Below are positions 1 to 10,718 of a DNA stretch of 64,000 bases, one piece after another. The stretch's first letter is position 1; each line of letters starts with the position of its first letter. The DNA is taken from NCBI GenBank assembly GCA_002786025.1, contig NHNW01000015.1, positions 124,001 to 188,000 of the forward strand. Reading direction: 5' to 3'. The DNA is from Zasmidium citrigriseum. Its lineage: Eukaryota > Ascomycota > Dothideomycetes > Mycosphaerellales > Mycosphaerellaceae. The notes below the pieces were generated by a model, which did not search any database, was not told the origin of the DNA, and worked only from the letters and a program-made list of their open reading frames with translations. The position numbers and the translations under genes are program-made.

Positions 1-114
1 TCAGCTTCAATGCCTCTTTTGCGCTTCTCTTCCAATTCCACTTCTTTCGGGGATTGACGTACGGGTGACCTCCCAGATGAGGTCGTTGCTCAGGTTCTCG
101 TACTGCGTCGACAT
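1..114 (-). CDS. rpl28: 60S ribosomal protein eL28, first exon only (5' partial gene)
   Basis: Only the first coding exon (114 down to 63) is in the window; the rest lies beyond base 1. It reads Met-Ser-Thr-Gln-Tyr-Glu-Asn-Leu-Ser-Asn-Asp-Leu-Ile-Trp-Glu-Val-Thr and then splits an Arg-type codon at a GTACGT donor (62-57). The Ser-Asn-Asp-Leu-Ile-Trp-Glu-Val-Thr-Arg start is the usual N-terminus of fungal eL28, a structural protein of the large ribosomal subunit. An intron close to the start codon is typical of fungal ribosomal protein genes. The upstream region has CA-rich tracts and is shared with divergent tom7. The exon is short, so the call rests on motif memory plus the clean donor. Confidence 0.72.
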
Positions 115-347
115 TTTGGCGGTTGGTGTGTGTGTGCAGGCGAATGGGCAAGCAGGTGACGTTAGATCGCAGGTCGGCGAGGTCGAATTGACGTGGGACT
201 CGCCAAGTCGGCTTTGCGGGCGAGGCGGAGGTGCCCCGTCGGTTGCTGCTGCCCGGAGCTTGGACTTCGAGACTTGAAGGAAGTTTGACCAGACCTCACT
301 GATACTCCACCTTCAAACAAACACACGAGATCACGAAACGAATCACA
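115..347. promoter_or_regulatory. Bidirectional promoter between eL28 and tom7
   Basis: This 233 bp interval separates two divergent start codons (114 on minus, 348 on plus). On the minus strand it has a run of alternating CA just upstream of the eL28 ATG (about 121-137). No TATA box is obvious. Both genes are housekeeping, which fits a shared TATA-less promoter. Confidence 0.45.
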
Positions 348-674
348 ATGGCTTGGTTGGCACTGTCTGAAGAGAGCAAGGTATCGCGAGCGGGACGGAA
401 ATGGACATGGTCAGATGCTTACAACGCAATAGGAGCGCATCGCTCGAGTCCTGGACTTCTCGAGAGTCGCAATCCATTAGTACGCATCACATCGAGGAGA
501 TCTTTACAACACGATTCTAACGGAGTCGCAGCGGCTACCTCCCGCTCATCATCTACCTCGGATACACGCGCAGCAACCCTCGACCGAACCTCATCTCGTC
601 AGTACCTATCCGAATCGAGACCAGAAAAACATCGACTAACAGACCGCAGAATGTTCTCTCCTTTGGCGCAGTAG
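348..674 (+). CDS. tom7: Mitochondrial import receptor subunit Tom7
   Basis: Tom7 is a single-pass outer-membrane subunit of the TOM translocase that modulates complex assembly. Four exons join in phase: 348-380, 433-479, 532-597 and 650-674, giving 56 residues. The product carries LSEESKERI, then [20 protein letters not shown] (the membrane segment) and ends near FSPLAQ, the family pattern of a short acidic start, one hydrophobic helix and a Ser-Pro-Leu-Ala end. All three introns have good signals: GTATCG with CTTAC and TAG; GTACGC with TTCTAAC and CAG; GTCAGT with GACTAAC and CAG. The unspliced frame from the same ATG stays open by chance but looks nothing like a protein family. Length is normal for Tom7. 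Confidence 0.9.
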   Translation: MAWLALSEESKVSRAGRKWTWSDAYNAIGAHRSSPGLLESRNPLVRITSRRSLQHDSNGVAAATSRSSSTSDTRAATLDRTSSRQYLSESRPEKHRLTDRRMFSPLAQ

Positions 675-922
675 ACGACGAAGAAGCTCGGGCTTGGGAA
701 AATGGGACTGTACAATAGATGAAAATGATACCTCGAAAGCCCGGCAGATGGCATGACGAGGAAGGAGGCAAGGAAAGCACAGCAAGGCGCAGAGGAGTTC
801 GCCATGTACATTGAATGAGAAGGAGCATCACCACTACGAAGAGGCATTTCGGTTACTCAACGACCATTTGCGGGCTTGTGTATCCAAGACGACGGTGTCA
901 AATCACAAGAACAACCCACGAT

Positions 923-1875
923 CTACGCCTCATCCAACTCCATCAACAACTCCGGATCACACCCCTTCGTCAAAAAATGCCTCTGCGGCATCCCCAAAAT
1001 CGGCCAAATCTCCGGCTCCCTCCTCCCAAACCCCTGAATCCGCTTATACGCCTGCAAAAAGTTCCACCCCTCATCCTCATCCAAATACCTCACCAGCTTC
1101 CTCAAACTCTCACTCATCTTCCTCACAGGCTCGTCCACGAACCCCTTCGGAATCTGCAACACTTCATTCCAGCACGTCTTCGGTTTCCCTTCTTCGTTTG
1201 TCGCACAGGACCCGAGCGTGTAGGTGTTGATGGGCATGGACCAGTTTTCTCGCAAGAGGAGGAGTTGCACGTTGCGGTTAGGTTTGCGGTTGCGCGTCCA
1301 GGTTGTGAAGTAGGTTTCGCGGATTTCGCAGGGGCTGTTGAGGATTATGATTGTGTTGTTTGAGAGGCGGGTGTCGAGTTGTTTGAGGAGGGGTTCGGGG
1401 TCGACGGTTACTGTGTGGTTGAGGCAGAGGGGGCCGTCGATGGGATCTCTGGGACGTGGTCAGTGTCTGCTTCTTCTCTCATCGATGATCTCTCGCACTT
1501 ACGCATGCCACTTCCAATCCTTCCACGTAACACCATGTCCCGGCCTACATCCTCGATCAGTCACCCATCCCCCATTCCCCACCCAATCGCTACTCACGGC
1601 GGCTTCACGATCTCCCCCCTCGGCGTCTGCAATCCATAGCCCCCATAAAACACAATAACCCCCTGATCCTTATTCTCAATCCCCTGAATCAAAATCTCAA
1701 CCGCCTGCTGCAATTCCTCTTGCGCTTTCTTCGAATCTTTATTGTCGAGGGCTTTGCGGAAGACGTCCCAGCCCATCTTTTCCATTGAATCGCCGAGATC
1801 CATGATTGCGGGGGCGAGGTGGGAGTCTTGGAGGTGGAGGAGGAGGCAGCGGTGGGGCGGGAAGAAGAAGTCCAT
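923..1875 (-). CDS. Caspase-fold-like protein, copy B (putative pseudoenzyme)
   Basis: Two exons (1875-1598 and 1448-923) join in phase across a GTGAGT...CAG intron. The product aligns by eye with its upstream neighbour (copy A): LLLHLQDSH start, a GVIVFYGGYGLQTP strand, then TIIILNSPCE followed by TYFTTW. In caspase/metacaspase p20 folds these positions hold Tyr-Ala-Gly-His-Gly and Asp-x-Cys; here His is Tyr and the Asp-x-Cys pattern is Asn-Ser-Pro-Cys, so catalysis seems unlikely. About 267 residues. The fold assignment is inference from motif order and spacing; it could be a lineage-specific family of other origin. The ATG has no obvious upstream exon. Confidence 0.6.
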
Positions 1876-2190
1876 GGTTTGGTGCGCGTTGGTTGTGGAG
1901 GGGGGTAGGGTGGGAGAGGTATATGTGCTTGGCTGCGATGTTTACTGGAGGTGGAAAGGCCTGGCAAGAGCTTGTTGGTGCTCATACGAGCGGGAGGAGG
2001 AACGCCCTGGACAGGAGAAGGTGAGGCAAGATTCATCGAGATTTCTCTGCTGCTATCCCCGTTGCATTGGAGATCTGAAAAACCTACGACTCCGATTCAT
2101 GCAGCTTGGTCGTTGCCAATCGCACGGAGATCTGGTCAGTACTTTTACGATGTGTCTCGATCTCACTCAGGTGAAGACCGGCGCCAAGAA

Positions 2191-3155
2191 TCACATGCAC
2201 GCGCAGCAAGCTCTCTTCTCCCTACGCTCGTCACCCGCAACCTCGTCCTCTCCCTCATCTCCATCCTCATATTCATCCTCACCTTCATCGTCGCCCTCAT
2301 CCTCACCCGCATCTTCACCCTCATCTCTCCTTCCCCGCAACACCAAGTCATCCGCCCTCCCAACAATCGAGTGTAAATTACACTTCTGCGCTCTCTTGTT
2401 CAATTCCTCCACCAACTCCCGCAAATTCACCTCCCCCTTTTCCCTCACCTCCTTCTGCACAAAGTCCCCAACCGCAGTGAACATCTCACTCGACATGCCC
2501 ACCGGGTGCTCAACCCTCTCTCGGGTGAGGCAACCAGAGAATCCGCAGTTCACCGGACGGACAGGTGAGAATGGCGTATTCTGCTCCATTGGCGCGAGGA
2601 CATGCACATTCTCACCAGGTGAGGCTGGCTTCTGGCGCCAGGTGGCGAAGTAGGAAGAATCGACGTCGAAGGGGCAGTCGAGGATGAAGAGGATTTTCTT
2701 GCCCGTGTGGGAGAGCTTTTCGAACAGGGCGTTGGCGTTGATGTGAGAGGTGTGCGCTGGGCACTTGGGCGCTGCGGCGGGATCGCAGCTGTAAATGTGT
2801 TAGTATGTTGTTGGTTATAGGGGCTTGAGGAGCGTACTCACGCATGCCACATTGGTGAGTTGTCTTTGCCCCGGAAGGCCAGGCCAGCGTAAGCAACGAT
2901 GAGGATTTCATCTTGGTTGCTGGTCTCGTTCTCCGTGGCGAGGAAGGCGATCATGGCACCATCGAGGTCTATCTGGGCGAAAAGGGAGCTGTTGTCGTTG
3001 AGATTTTGATGGGCAGCGATCCAACCTATGCTTTGGAGTTGGTCAGTGAGTTGCTCCATCCCGGCTACGGTGTGAGAGGATTTGAAGTTGAGTAGGAGGG
3101 CGCGGCGTTCAGGCATGGCGTTGGCAGTGGAGTTGGTGGCGATGCTGTTCGACAT
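2191..3155 (-). CDS. Caspase-fold-like protein, copy A (putative pseudoenzyme)
   Basis: Exons 3155-2842 and 2788-2191 join in phase (GTGAGT donor, TACTAAC branch, CAG acceptor), giving about 303 residues. Motifs in order: RRALLLNFKSS near the start, ILIVAYAGLAFRG, then KKILFILDCPFDV and SYFATW. This is the layout of a caspase-like p20 domain (Tyr-Ala-Gly-His-Gly, later Asp-Cys-Cys), but the His is Leu and the second Cys is Pro, so an active dyad is missing. The C-terminus is a highly acidic Glu/Asp/Gly repeat followed by Cys-Cys-Ala-Cys-Met. It lies head-to-tail with copy B, 315 bp away, which points to tandem duplication. Function unknown; a regulatory or decoy role is only speculation. Confidence 0.6.
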
Positions 3156-3762
3156 GTTGTTGGTATTGCGTGAAAAACTTAGACATACCTACTATGCGGC
3201 CCGGATATATATTTCCTCATATAATGAGTGAATGAGACCGAGCAAACGAGTGAATGCGTGGGTTGACAATTGTGAAAGACGAAGTGGCAGCTGCGTGAAA
3301 GACTAAGTGAAGGAGAGTCGTAGAGATAGAGTCAAGGTATTAGAGAAGCAATCAGATCAATCCGCAAGGCTGAAAAAGAAAGAAAATCAATGGATAAGGA
3401 AATGCATACTGTACCGTTTTCTGGGGTTCGTAGAGCCCCCATGCTGAGAATCCCAGCCGAAGAGCACTATCACCATCATTGTCTCAAAAAGAAAGAAGAA
3501 GCACCCTTGTCTCGCAGCCAAGAGCAGAGACACACGCCCATCGTCGCTTTCCTGATGCATCCCATAATTTCAAATCCCAACCGCTGTTGCTTTGCTAGAT
3601 CGAGCATACCTAGAAAAGCCCTTCCCACCCAACACTTGAGCTCATATTGAATGCCTGAGTTGCCTTCGGTTTCGTAGAGATAGATTGATCGAGCTGTACG
3701 AGAATCAGCAAAAGATCTTTGTGTTAGGGTCACCACGCAGACCTTACCTCTGCCCGTGCAAT
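3156..3762. other. Intergenic: promoter of copy A and 3' flank of BTB gene
   Basis: No convincing gene. An open frame of 86 codons on the minus strand (3736-3476) starts at GTG, has no family resemblance and is treated as chance. The rest is purine-rich leader-like sequence. Confidence 0.5.
3205..3212 (-). promoter_or_regulatory. TATA-like element upstream of caspase-like copy A
   Basis: An ATATATAT run lies 50 bp upstream of the start codon at 3155. It is the only AT-rich box in the proximal upstream region and could act as a TATA element. Position and base content are the only support. Confidence 0.3.
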
Positions 3763-4455
3763 CTAGACAGTCTCTGGCACCAAGAAGTCGTTCAACTCAT
3801 ACTTCCATGATTCCAAAGTCGTCTTTTCGACGGCCCGATCTTCGAGCATGGACATCTGTAACTTCATAAAACCAGGTATAGAAGCAAGTCGATCTAGGGT
3901 CTCGTCATCTTCGGGTTCGACATAGTCAAGATATTCCTCAACGAAGCTCCCAACCATGACCTTGCGCAACTTGGATCCTTGCGAAGTGGTCTCAAACGCC
4001 GCTGCTATTGCATCCACGCTGACGTAGTCGGTTTCAAACGTCTCCCGAAGACGCTTCATAGCTTGGTTCTGCATTGCTGGCAGAAGATACTGGTCTCCGG
4101 CTGCCCACAGACGCACCAAATGAAGCTGAGCTTCGGCAGAACAGGCGTGGTCTGGGTTATTCACGTCCCCATTGAGCATCCAGAACAGCATATGCTTGAA
4201 GGTGTCCTTGTCGCATCCAGGAAGTCGCAGTGTCTTCGTGTGGTCTTCTTTGAATCCTCCGTTCAACGCCTTGCGAAAGTAGTCGGACGACTTGCAGAGT
4301 AGAGGTGCCTGGACGAAGAATGTGCTGCCGTCATCCAACGTGATCGTGACGAGGTTCGGTTGCTCGAAGAGCCTGCACTAAGTCAGAACCGGCACAAAAG
4401 GATACATATGGCATCGTGCTAGACCATACTTCGCGGCATCCTCCACGGCCTCCAT
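3763..4455 (-). CDS. BTB/POZ domain protein
   Basis: Exons 4455-4430 and 4372-3763 join in phase across a 57 bp GTATGG...CAG intron, giving 211 residues. The N-terminal half is a fungal BTB domain: VTITLDDGSTFFVQAPLLCK, then SSDYFRKALNGGFKE, TLRLPGCDKDTFKHMLFWML, and the LHLVRLWAAGDQYLLPAMQN segment. BTB domains mediate dimerisation and often bring substrates to Cul3 ubiquitin ligases. No second domain (Kelch, MATH, BACK) is visible in the remaining 90 residues, as is usual for the many short BTB proteins of filamentous ascomycetes. Substrate or partner unknown. The first exon supplies only 8 codons plus two bases; the phase fit and continued similarity (KLFEQPNLVTI) favour this start. Confidence 0.82.
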
Positions 4456-4702
4456 GACAGCGGATGGTATCGAAGTCTCGGAGTTGGCTCGGTTGTTTGA
4501 GGTTTGGAAGAGAAAGAGCTGCATGCGAAAGTTGCCTCCAGCTCACTTCACGGACCGCACTGATGCGTCATGTGATGGCTTGCGGGTCTTGTTTTGCTTC
4601 ACTTTCGCTCGTGCTCGATCAATTCCGCCGAGTGAAGATTCCGTCGTCAATGCTTTCACGGGAGCCTTCTCGTTCTGATGTGCAGCATTTCCCTGGCTTC
4701 AT

Positions 4703-5662
4703 TTACTCATTTGAGCCCCAGACAACGACACTCCCATCCCCACCCGCACTGGCCCACTGCTTCTTCAACTGATTCCACGCCACAGCACTCACAACATTCT
4801 TCCTACTCGCCTCCGTCTTCCCATCAACCCCCTCCCTCAAATGCCACAACCGATGCACCACCTCCCCACTCAAAACATCCCAAACAAACACTCTCCCATC
4901 CTCACTCCCACCAAGCACATACGCATCACCCATCGCAAGCGTACTCCTCATCCGATAACTCTCGTTCCTATAACCATCGCACCCAAACTTCTGCAAACAC
5001 TTCCCCGTCCCCCGATCCATGAACCTCAATTCACTCCCCAGACAGCCAACAAGATACCCATCGCCCGCCCTCGTAGCCCTCACACTCGTGACACCCTTCC
5101 CTGGAGCCACGACATCAGTCTCCACCTTCCCGGCCCCAAGATCGTAAACCCTGACCCGTCCATCTACACTCCCGACGTAAATCTCACTCCCCAAAACCTC
5201 CACCGAAGAGATACTATCCTTTGCCTCGGAAAACGTCATGATCGGCCGTTCGCTTCGAGCTTTCAAATCCCAAACCTTGACCGTCCCGTCAAAACTCCCA
5301 CTTACAAGCACCGAATCCCCTTCGCCGCCAAAACTCACGGCATTCACCCTCCCCGCATGGCCATTGAAGCGACGCAGAGTCTGGGCGGTCGCGACATCCC
5401 AGAGGAAGACCGTCTTGTCTCCTCCTACAGATGCGAAGCGGGAGTTGTCTTCTGACACGGAAAGATCGAGGACTTCATAGCCATGGGCGGAGTATGTCTG
5501 AATCAGGCGGGAGGTTGAAGGGTTGAAGAGTCGGATGTTGCGGTCTTGGCAGCCAGTGAGGATATATTGACCGCTTCCGGCGGAGAATGTGACGGCGTGG
5601 ACGGGGCCATTGTGGTCGGTGAGGCGGGCGATGGGTGTTGTTGGAAAAGGTCTGGAAGTCAT
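4703..5662 (-). CDS. WD40 protein, WDR83/MORG1 orthologue
   Basis: Single exon, about 319 residues from the ATG at 5662 (MTSRPFPTTPIARL), matching the usual 310-320 residue length of WDR83. An in-frame ATG at 5716 would add 18 residues but gives an atypical N-terminus. Seven WD repeats fill the protein; clear ones include YILTGCQDRNIRLFNP, FASVGGDKTVFLWDV, VLVSGSFDGTVKVWDL, YVLGGSEDGRVFVWDV and WASAGGDGSVVVWG. In animals MORG1/WDR83 scaffolds ERK modules and associates with the spliceosome; the fungal role is less defined. Orthology is inferred from N-terminus and length, since WD40 repeats alone are not diagnostic. Confidence 0.8.
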   Translation of the reverse strand: MTSRPFPTTPIARLTDHNGPVHAVTFSAGSGQYILTGCQDRNIRLFNPSTSRLIQTYSAHGYEVLDLSVSEDNSRFASVGGDKTVFLWDVATAQTLRRFNGHAGRVNAVSFGGEGDSVLVSGSFDGTVKVWDLKARSERPIMTFSEAKDSISSVEVLGSEIYVGSVDGRVRVYDLGAGKVETDVVAPGKGVTSVRATRAGDGYLVGCLGSELRFMDRGTGKCLQKFGCDGYRNESYRMRSTLAMGDAYVLGGSEDGRVFVWDVLSGEVVHRLWHLREGVDGKTEASRKNVVSAVAWNQLKKQWASAGGDGSVVVWGSNE

Positions 5663-6194
5663 CTTCCCTTCATGTTGGGATTTTTGTGTCGTTGAAGCGA
5701 GGTCCACGAGTGCCAAGAGTGGCTGTCGCTTCTTTCTTGAGCCGCAATTCGCTCAGTACACCTTGTTGGTCGCAGAGATGATTGGTGTTCTGCTTGGGAG
5801 TTGCGAATGAAGTCGAGATTTGCCCGATGAAGCAAGCGCACGTGACACTGCTACAAACTCAAGTACTTCCAATTTCAATACTCGTAGTGATTACAGCTTG
5901 CTTCGATTACATTCCTACAGCTACTACAGTAAAGACTACTTTTCATACGCACTAGCAATGCCTCAAGCACATGCTAGCATCCTTCAGCACCAACGCTCGC
6001 TCCAATCCCAGTCCTCCCCAAATAAACACAATGAAAGCAGTATCGAGGTATCTTCGCACGCAACAAGTCAGTAGTCTCCGACACCACGCCTCCCAACGCC
6101 TGGCTTGGTGACTTCTGCTGCTCGCAACTGTTCTGCCTTGGCCCTGGTCGGTCTTGGTCTGCTCGTTCCTTCAGTTTGGGGTATCCAGATGCAT
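5663..6194. other. Intergenic between WDR83-like and septin genes
   Basis: Holds the WDR83-like promoter and the septin 3' flank. A short open frame (5820-6074, plus) is rich in Ser/Tyr/His and has no recognisable domain, so it is not called. Confidence 0.5.
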
Positions 6195-7454
6195 TTAGCG
6201 ACGGCCGGTTCGAGACATGCTGCCCTGCAGGGACTCAACTTCCGCCTCAAGCTGCTTGATAACAGCGTGGCTCTGTTCGAGGTCCTTGTTCAAGCGGTCA
6301 CGCTCCGAGATGAGCTTCTGCTCCCATTGTCTGAAACGCTGCTCTTCGACCTTTACCTGCTCCGTGAATCTCTTCCTAAGCTGCTCTTCTTCCTCCTTGA
6401 ACTTGGGGTTGTCCAGCTTCCTTGGTCGTGCCTCGCCGAACTTTCTGGTCTCCATCTGCTGTGCGCGGTATGCCTCGTAGTGGTTCTCCTCGGTGGTGTG
6501 GATCAGGTCGAGCATGTGCGTGCGGATAAGAATGGCGCGCAGCTTCTTGAAATCGCAGTGCTCCTCGTTCTCAACCTCAGCGACACCCCAGGCGTATTGA
6601 CGGCCCTTGACGGTGCGGCCGTCTGGTGTGCTGACGTCCCTCTCGGATCCTATCACGGAGAATGGCATGGCAGCGATCAAGCTACGAGCATGCTGCAGGC
6701 CAGCCTCGTCGTCCTCCTCGAGCGGTGGAGTGTAGATCTTGATACCCTGAGCCTCGATGACATTTCGGATCTAAGATTCATCATCAATAATCAACTTTCA
6801 GCGCCGTGTATGAAAGTGACTTACGCGGTGCTTGAACTTGGCAAGGTCGGCTGGGGAAAGAGTATCGGCTTTGGCAACAACTGGGATAAGGTTCACGCGC
6901 GTGCACAGGCGCTTCATGACCTCGATGTCGAGAGGCTTCAGGGTGTGACCAGTAGGGCGGATGAAGTAGAGACAGGCGTGGACTCTCAGGTCAATCTTCT
7001 CCGTTCTCCTGGGTTGCTGCTCCTGGAGCATGTAGCTCTCGTGCTGGTCATCCAAGAACTCAATGATTGGCTGCCAGCTGTCCCTGTTGTTCACATAGTC
7101 GCCAAAACCTGGGGTATCAATGACCGTCAAGCGGACCTTGAAGAACTTCTCTTCCAGCTCGGCCTTTGTGATCTCGATCTCGACGGTCTTGTCGACCTGC
7201 TTGGCGTGACGACGGCGGTGATCGGCGTAGTTCTTGATGGTGGTGCTGAACAGGGTGTTGATGAAGGTGGTCTTGCCCAAACCAGACTCGCCGGCGACCA
7301 TAATGGTGAAGGCGGCACCGCGCTTGGCGACGATCTTGTGACGCTGGTTGGGGAGCTGGGAGAAGCATTAGTGACACTGCGGGAGATGGCGGTCGCTGGG
7401 AAATGCGCTGAAACGTACATTGGCAATGCCAATCGGCGAGGCAGATTCGGCCAT
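6195..7454 (-). CDS. aspA: Septin, AspA/Cdc11 type
   Basis: Septins are GTP-binding filament proteins that organise septation and hyphal branching. Three exons (7454-7419, 7355-6825, 6770-6195) give 380 residues, the usual AspA length. The product starts MAESASPIGIAN, continues LPNQRHK, then the P-loop GESGLGKTTF, DTPGFGDYVNN (switch region), AKADTLSP (G4) and RQYAWGVAEVEN of the septin-unique element. A predicted coiled coil rich in Glu/Lys/Arg (FTEQVKVEEQRFRQWEQKL onward) closes the protein. The small first exon ends at GTACGT and is recovered only by splicing. Wording of the conserved blocks matches AspA/Cdc11 rather than AspB, AspC or AspD. Divergent from pwp2. Confidence 0.93.
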
Positions 7455-7977
7455 TGCGGCGGTGGTAGATTCGCGGATTGAGGATGCGGTTCGGTGTGCG
7501 CCGTTCGGGTGAGATTGATGGATCTGGTCTGTAGCACGAGACTTGTCAGTCACAAAGTGTCCCCAATGGCTCTCCACGCCGGCTGCCAACGCGCGTCGCT
7601 GGAGTCGCTAGATTGCTGTTGGGGATGATGAACATACTGCCGACAGGTGGGAATCCGCCGATGTCTGGAGGAGCGCTGGGTGGAGGATGAAGTCGCAAGG
7701 AAAGTAACGACCGAACAGAGGAGAGAACAGGTTCGCGGTGCTGGGCGGCGAAGGGCAAGGTCGAACGTTCAGGACCCCTTTCTGTCCTCAGGAACTTGCC
7801 GAGAATGCTTGCCCCGTGCTGCCCGCGCTAGCGGCTCGGTTCGAGATTTAGAGTTTGTGGGTGAAGGAAACCGCAGCGCGACTTTGCAACGACTTTGAAG
7901 CCTCGTGGAGACATCATGGCGACGGCGTGGTTGATGAGTTGGCGTTGAGGCACGGAAAAGAATCGAAAATTTTCATC
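7455..7977. promoter_or_regulatory. Divergent promoter region of septin aspA and pwp2
   Basis: A 523 bp interval between two divergent start codons. No further gene is seen, and short open frames on both strands overlap each other without protein-like content. A pwp2-proximal A-rich stretch (7958-7975) precedes its ATG. Confidence 0.45.
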
Positions 7978-10718
7978 ATGAAGACCGACTTCAAGGTACG
8001 TATGCCCAGCTGCAACAACTTCATTAGCAAAATTCTGGACATGCACTAATTGCATAGCAGTTCTCGAATCAACTGGGGACCGTCTACCGGAAAGGAAATC
8101 TGGTCTATACCAATGATGGAACTTGCCTTCTTTCGCCTGTCGGCAATCGGGTAACGGTCTTCGATCTGGTCAACAACAAGTCGCATACACTCCCGTTCGC
8201 GCATCGAGTGAACATTGCTCGGATCGCTCTCCATCCCAAAGGCCAACTACTTCTAACAATCGATGAGAGTGGGCGGGCGATACTCTCACACTTTCAAAGA
8301 AGGATAGTGCTCTATCACTTCTCTCTAAAGAATCCAGTCTCATGTCTTGCCTTCTCTCCTAGTGGCAACCACTTTGCCGTTGGCTTGGGAAGGAAAATCG
8401 AAGTATGGAAGACGCCATCAATCCCCGGAGCGGCGGAAAGTGCGACCGGCGATGATACCGGTGGCCTTGAGTTCGCACCCTTTGTACGATATCGACAATA
8501 CGTGGCCCACCATGACACCGTTCAACACATCGAGTGGAGCAGTGACTCGCGCTTCTTTCTGTCAGCAAGTAAAGATCTCACTGCTCGGATATGGAGCTTA
8601 GGTCCGGAAGAGGGTTTTACACCGACAACATTGGCTGGCCACCGAACTGCCGTACACGCTGCTTGGTTCAGCAAAGATCAAGAGACCATCTACACGGTCT
8701 CAAAAGACGGCGCTCTATTCCAGTGGCAATATTTGCCACCTCCGGATGCAGACCCTGAGGACATCAGCGAAGACGACGAACGATGGCGCATTAACGAGCG
8801 GCACTACTTCTTCCAAGACCAGGCGCATTTGACCACAGCGGCGTTCCACCCATCTTCGAACCTTCTGGTCACCGGATTCTCCAATGGACTTTTCATGCTT
8901 CATGAACTGCCAAGCTTCTCAGAGATTCACAAACTCTCTATATCAGCATCGCATGTCGACACAGTCTCGATTAACCAGACGGGCGAATGGCTCGCATTTG
9001 GCTCCTCTGCGCTTGGACAGCTGCTCGTGTGGGAATGGCAGAGCGAGTCCTACATTCTGAAACAACAAGGCCACTTTGACAGCATGAATGCATTGACATA
9101 TTCTCCGTCAGGCGACCGAGTAATCACATGCGCGGACGATGGCAAAATCAAAGTCTGGGACACTACGTCTGGATTCTGCATCGTCACCTTCACAGAGCAC
9201 ACCTCAGGAGTCACGGCATGCGAGTTTGCCAGGAGAGGAAATGTTCTCTTCACCGCATCACTTGACGGCAGTGTGCGAGCGTTCGACCTGATTCGATACC
9301 GATGCTTCCGTACGTTCACTGCTCCCAAAAGACTGAGCTTCAGCTCCATTGCTGTCGATCCTAGTGGCGAGGTGGTCGCAGCAGGTTCACTAGATGACTT
9401 CGACGTGCACATTTGGAGCGTCCAGACTGGACAACTGCTCGATCAGCTCAGTGGTCACGAAGGTCCAGTCTCAAGTCTCGCTTTTGCAGCTAAAGATGGC
9501 AGCCTAGTATCCGGCAGCTGGGACCGTACCGTGAGGATTTGGTCAGTCTTTGGCCGCACACAAACATCAGAGCCGCTACAGCTTCAAGCCGATGTTCTGG
9601 CTGTAAGCGTGCGTCCAGATGGTCGTCAAGTAGCAGTATCAACGCTTGATGGACAGCTCACATTCTGGAGCCTGAGCGAAGCTGCACAACAAGCTGGGCT
9701 CGATGGCAGAAGAGATGCAAGTGGTGGTCGCAAGACGACAGATCGGCGAACGGCAGCAAACGTGGCGGGAACGAAAAGTTTCAGCACCATCGCATACAGC
9801 GCTGACGGTACAGTGCTGATTGCGGGAGGCAACAGCAAGTACATCTGCTTGTACGCCGTGGAGACTGGCGTGCTCCTGCGAAAGTTCACAGTCAGCGTCA
9901 ACATGAGCCTCGAGGGAACCCAAGAGTTCCTGAATTCGAAGCTTCTCACGGAAGCCGGCCCCCAAGGCTTGCTAGATGAGCAAGGAGAAGCGTCTGATCT
10001 GGAAGACCGCATGGACAAGAGTCTACCAGGATCGAAACGAGGAGACGCTGCCCAACGAAAAGCCGCACCTGAAGTGCGAGTACCTGGCATCGCTTTCTCG
10101 CCCACAGGACGGGCATTTTGCGCCGCGAGCACCGAAGGCCTGTTGCTATACTCTCTCGATACAGGCGCTGTCTTCGATCCTTTCGACCTCGATGTTGATG
10201 TTACCCCAGAGACGACTCTAGAAGCACTTCGGAAAGGCGAATGGCTGAAAGCAATGGTGATGGCCTTCAGGCTCAACGATCAGAAGCTCGTCCGCCAAGT
10301 CTATCGCTCAGTCGCCATCTCGGATATTGGCCTGGTGGTTCGAGACCTACCACAAGTCTACCTCGAGCGCCTTCTCCGATTCGTCGCCAAAGAAGCAGAC
10401 CAAAGTCCGCACCTCGAACTGAATCTGCTCTGGTTGGAGAGTCTGATGAGCCAGCACGGCAGGTTACTGAAAGAGAAGCAAGGCGACTACGCAGAAGTGG
10501 TGCGAATGGTACAGAAAGCCATTGGCAGGATCCAGAATGAGATCATGAAAGTCGCGGATCAAAACACGCATACGATCGACTTTCTTCTGGCGCAGCCACG
10601 GAAAGATGCACCATCTAGCTTGGGACTCAAATCGATTACTGCTGCTGGGGCTGAGCAAGAGGACGATGACGACCAAGAGATGGCGGAAGATGAAGATGGA
10701 TGGATCGGCTTCGAGTAG
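7978..10718 (+). CDS. pwp2: Periodic tryptophan protein 2 (Pwp2/Utp1), SSU processome subunit
   Basis: Pwp2/Utp1 belongs to the UTP-B subcomplex of the nucleolar small-subunit processome that processes 18S pre-rRNA. A tiny first exon (7978-7995, MKTDFK) splices at GTACGT...AGCAG to 8061-10718, giving 891 residues, close to the family norm. Tandem beta-propellers of WD repeats run from about residue 10 to 690 (for example FFLSASKDLTARIWSL, VITCADDGKIKVWDT, SLVSGSWDRTVRIWSV). A C-terminal Utp12 helical domain follows (WLKAMVMAFRLNDQ through LLWLESLMSQHG), then an acidic tail (EDDDDQEMAEDEDGW). The spliced start FSNQLGTVYRKGNLVY agrees with the conserved Pwp2 N-terminus. Confidence 0.95.

Noticed and set aside
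3476..3736. 86-codon minus-strand frame between BTB and caspase-like genes
   Set aside because: Starts at GTG, no family, no intron link to the BTB gene whose own stop precedes it.
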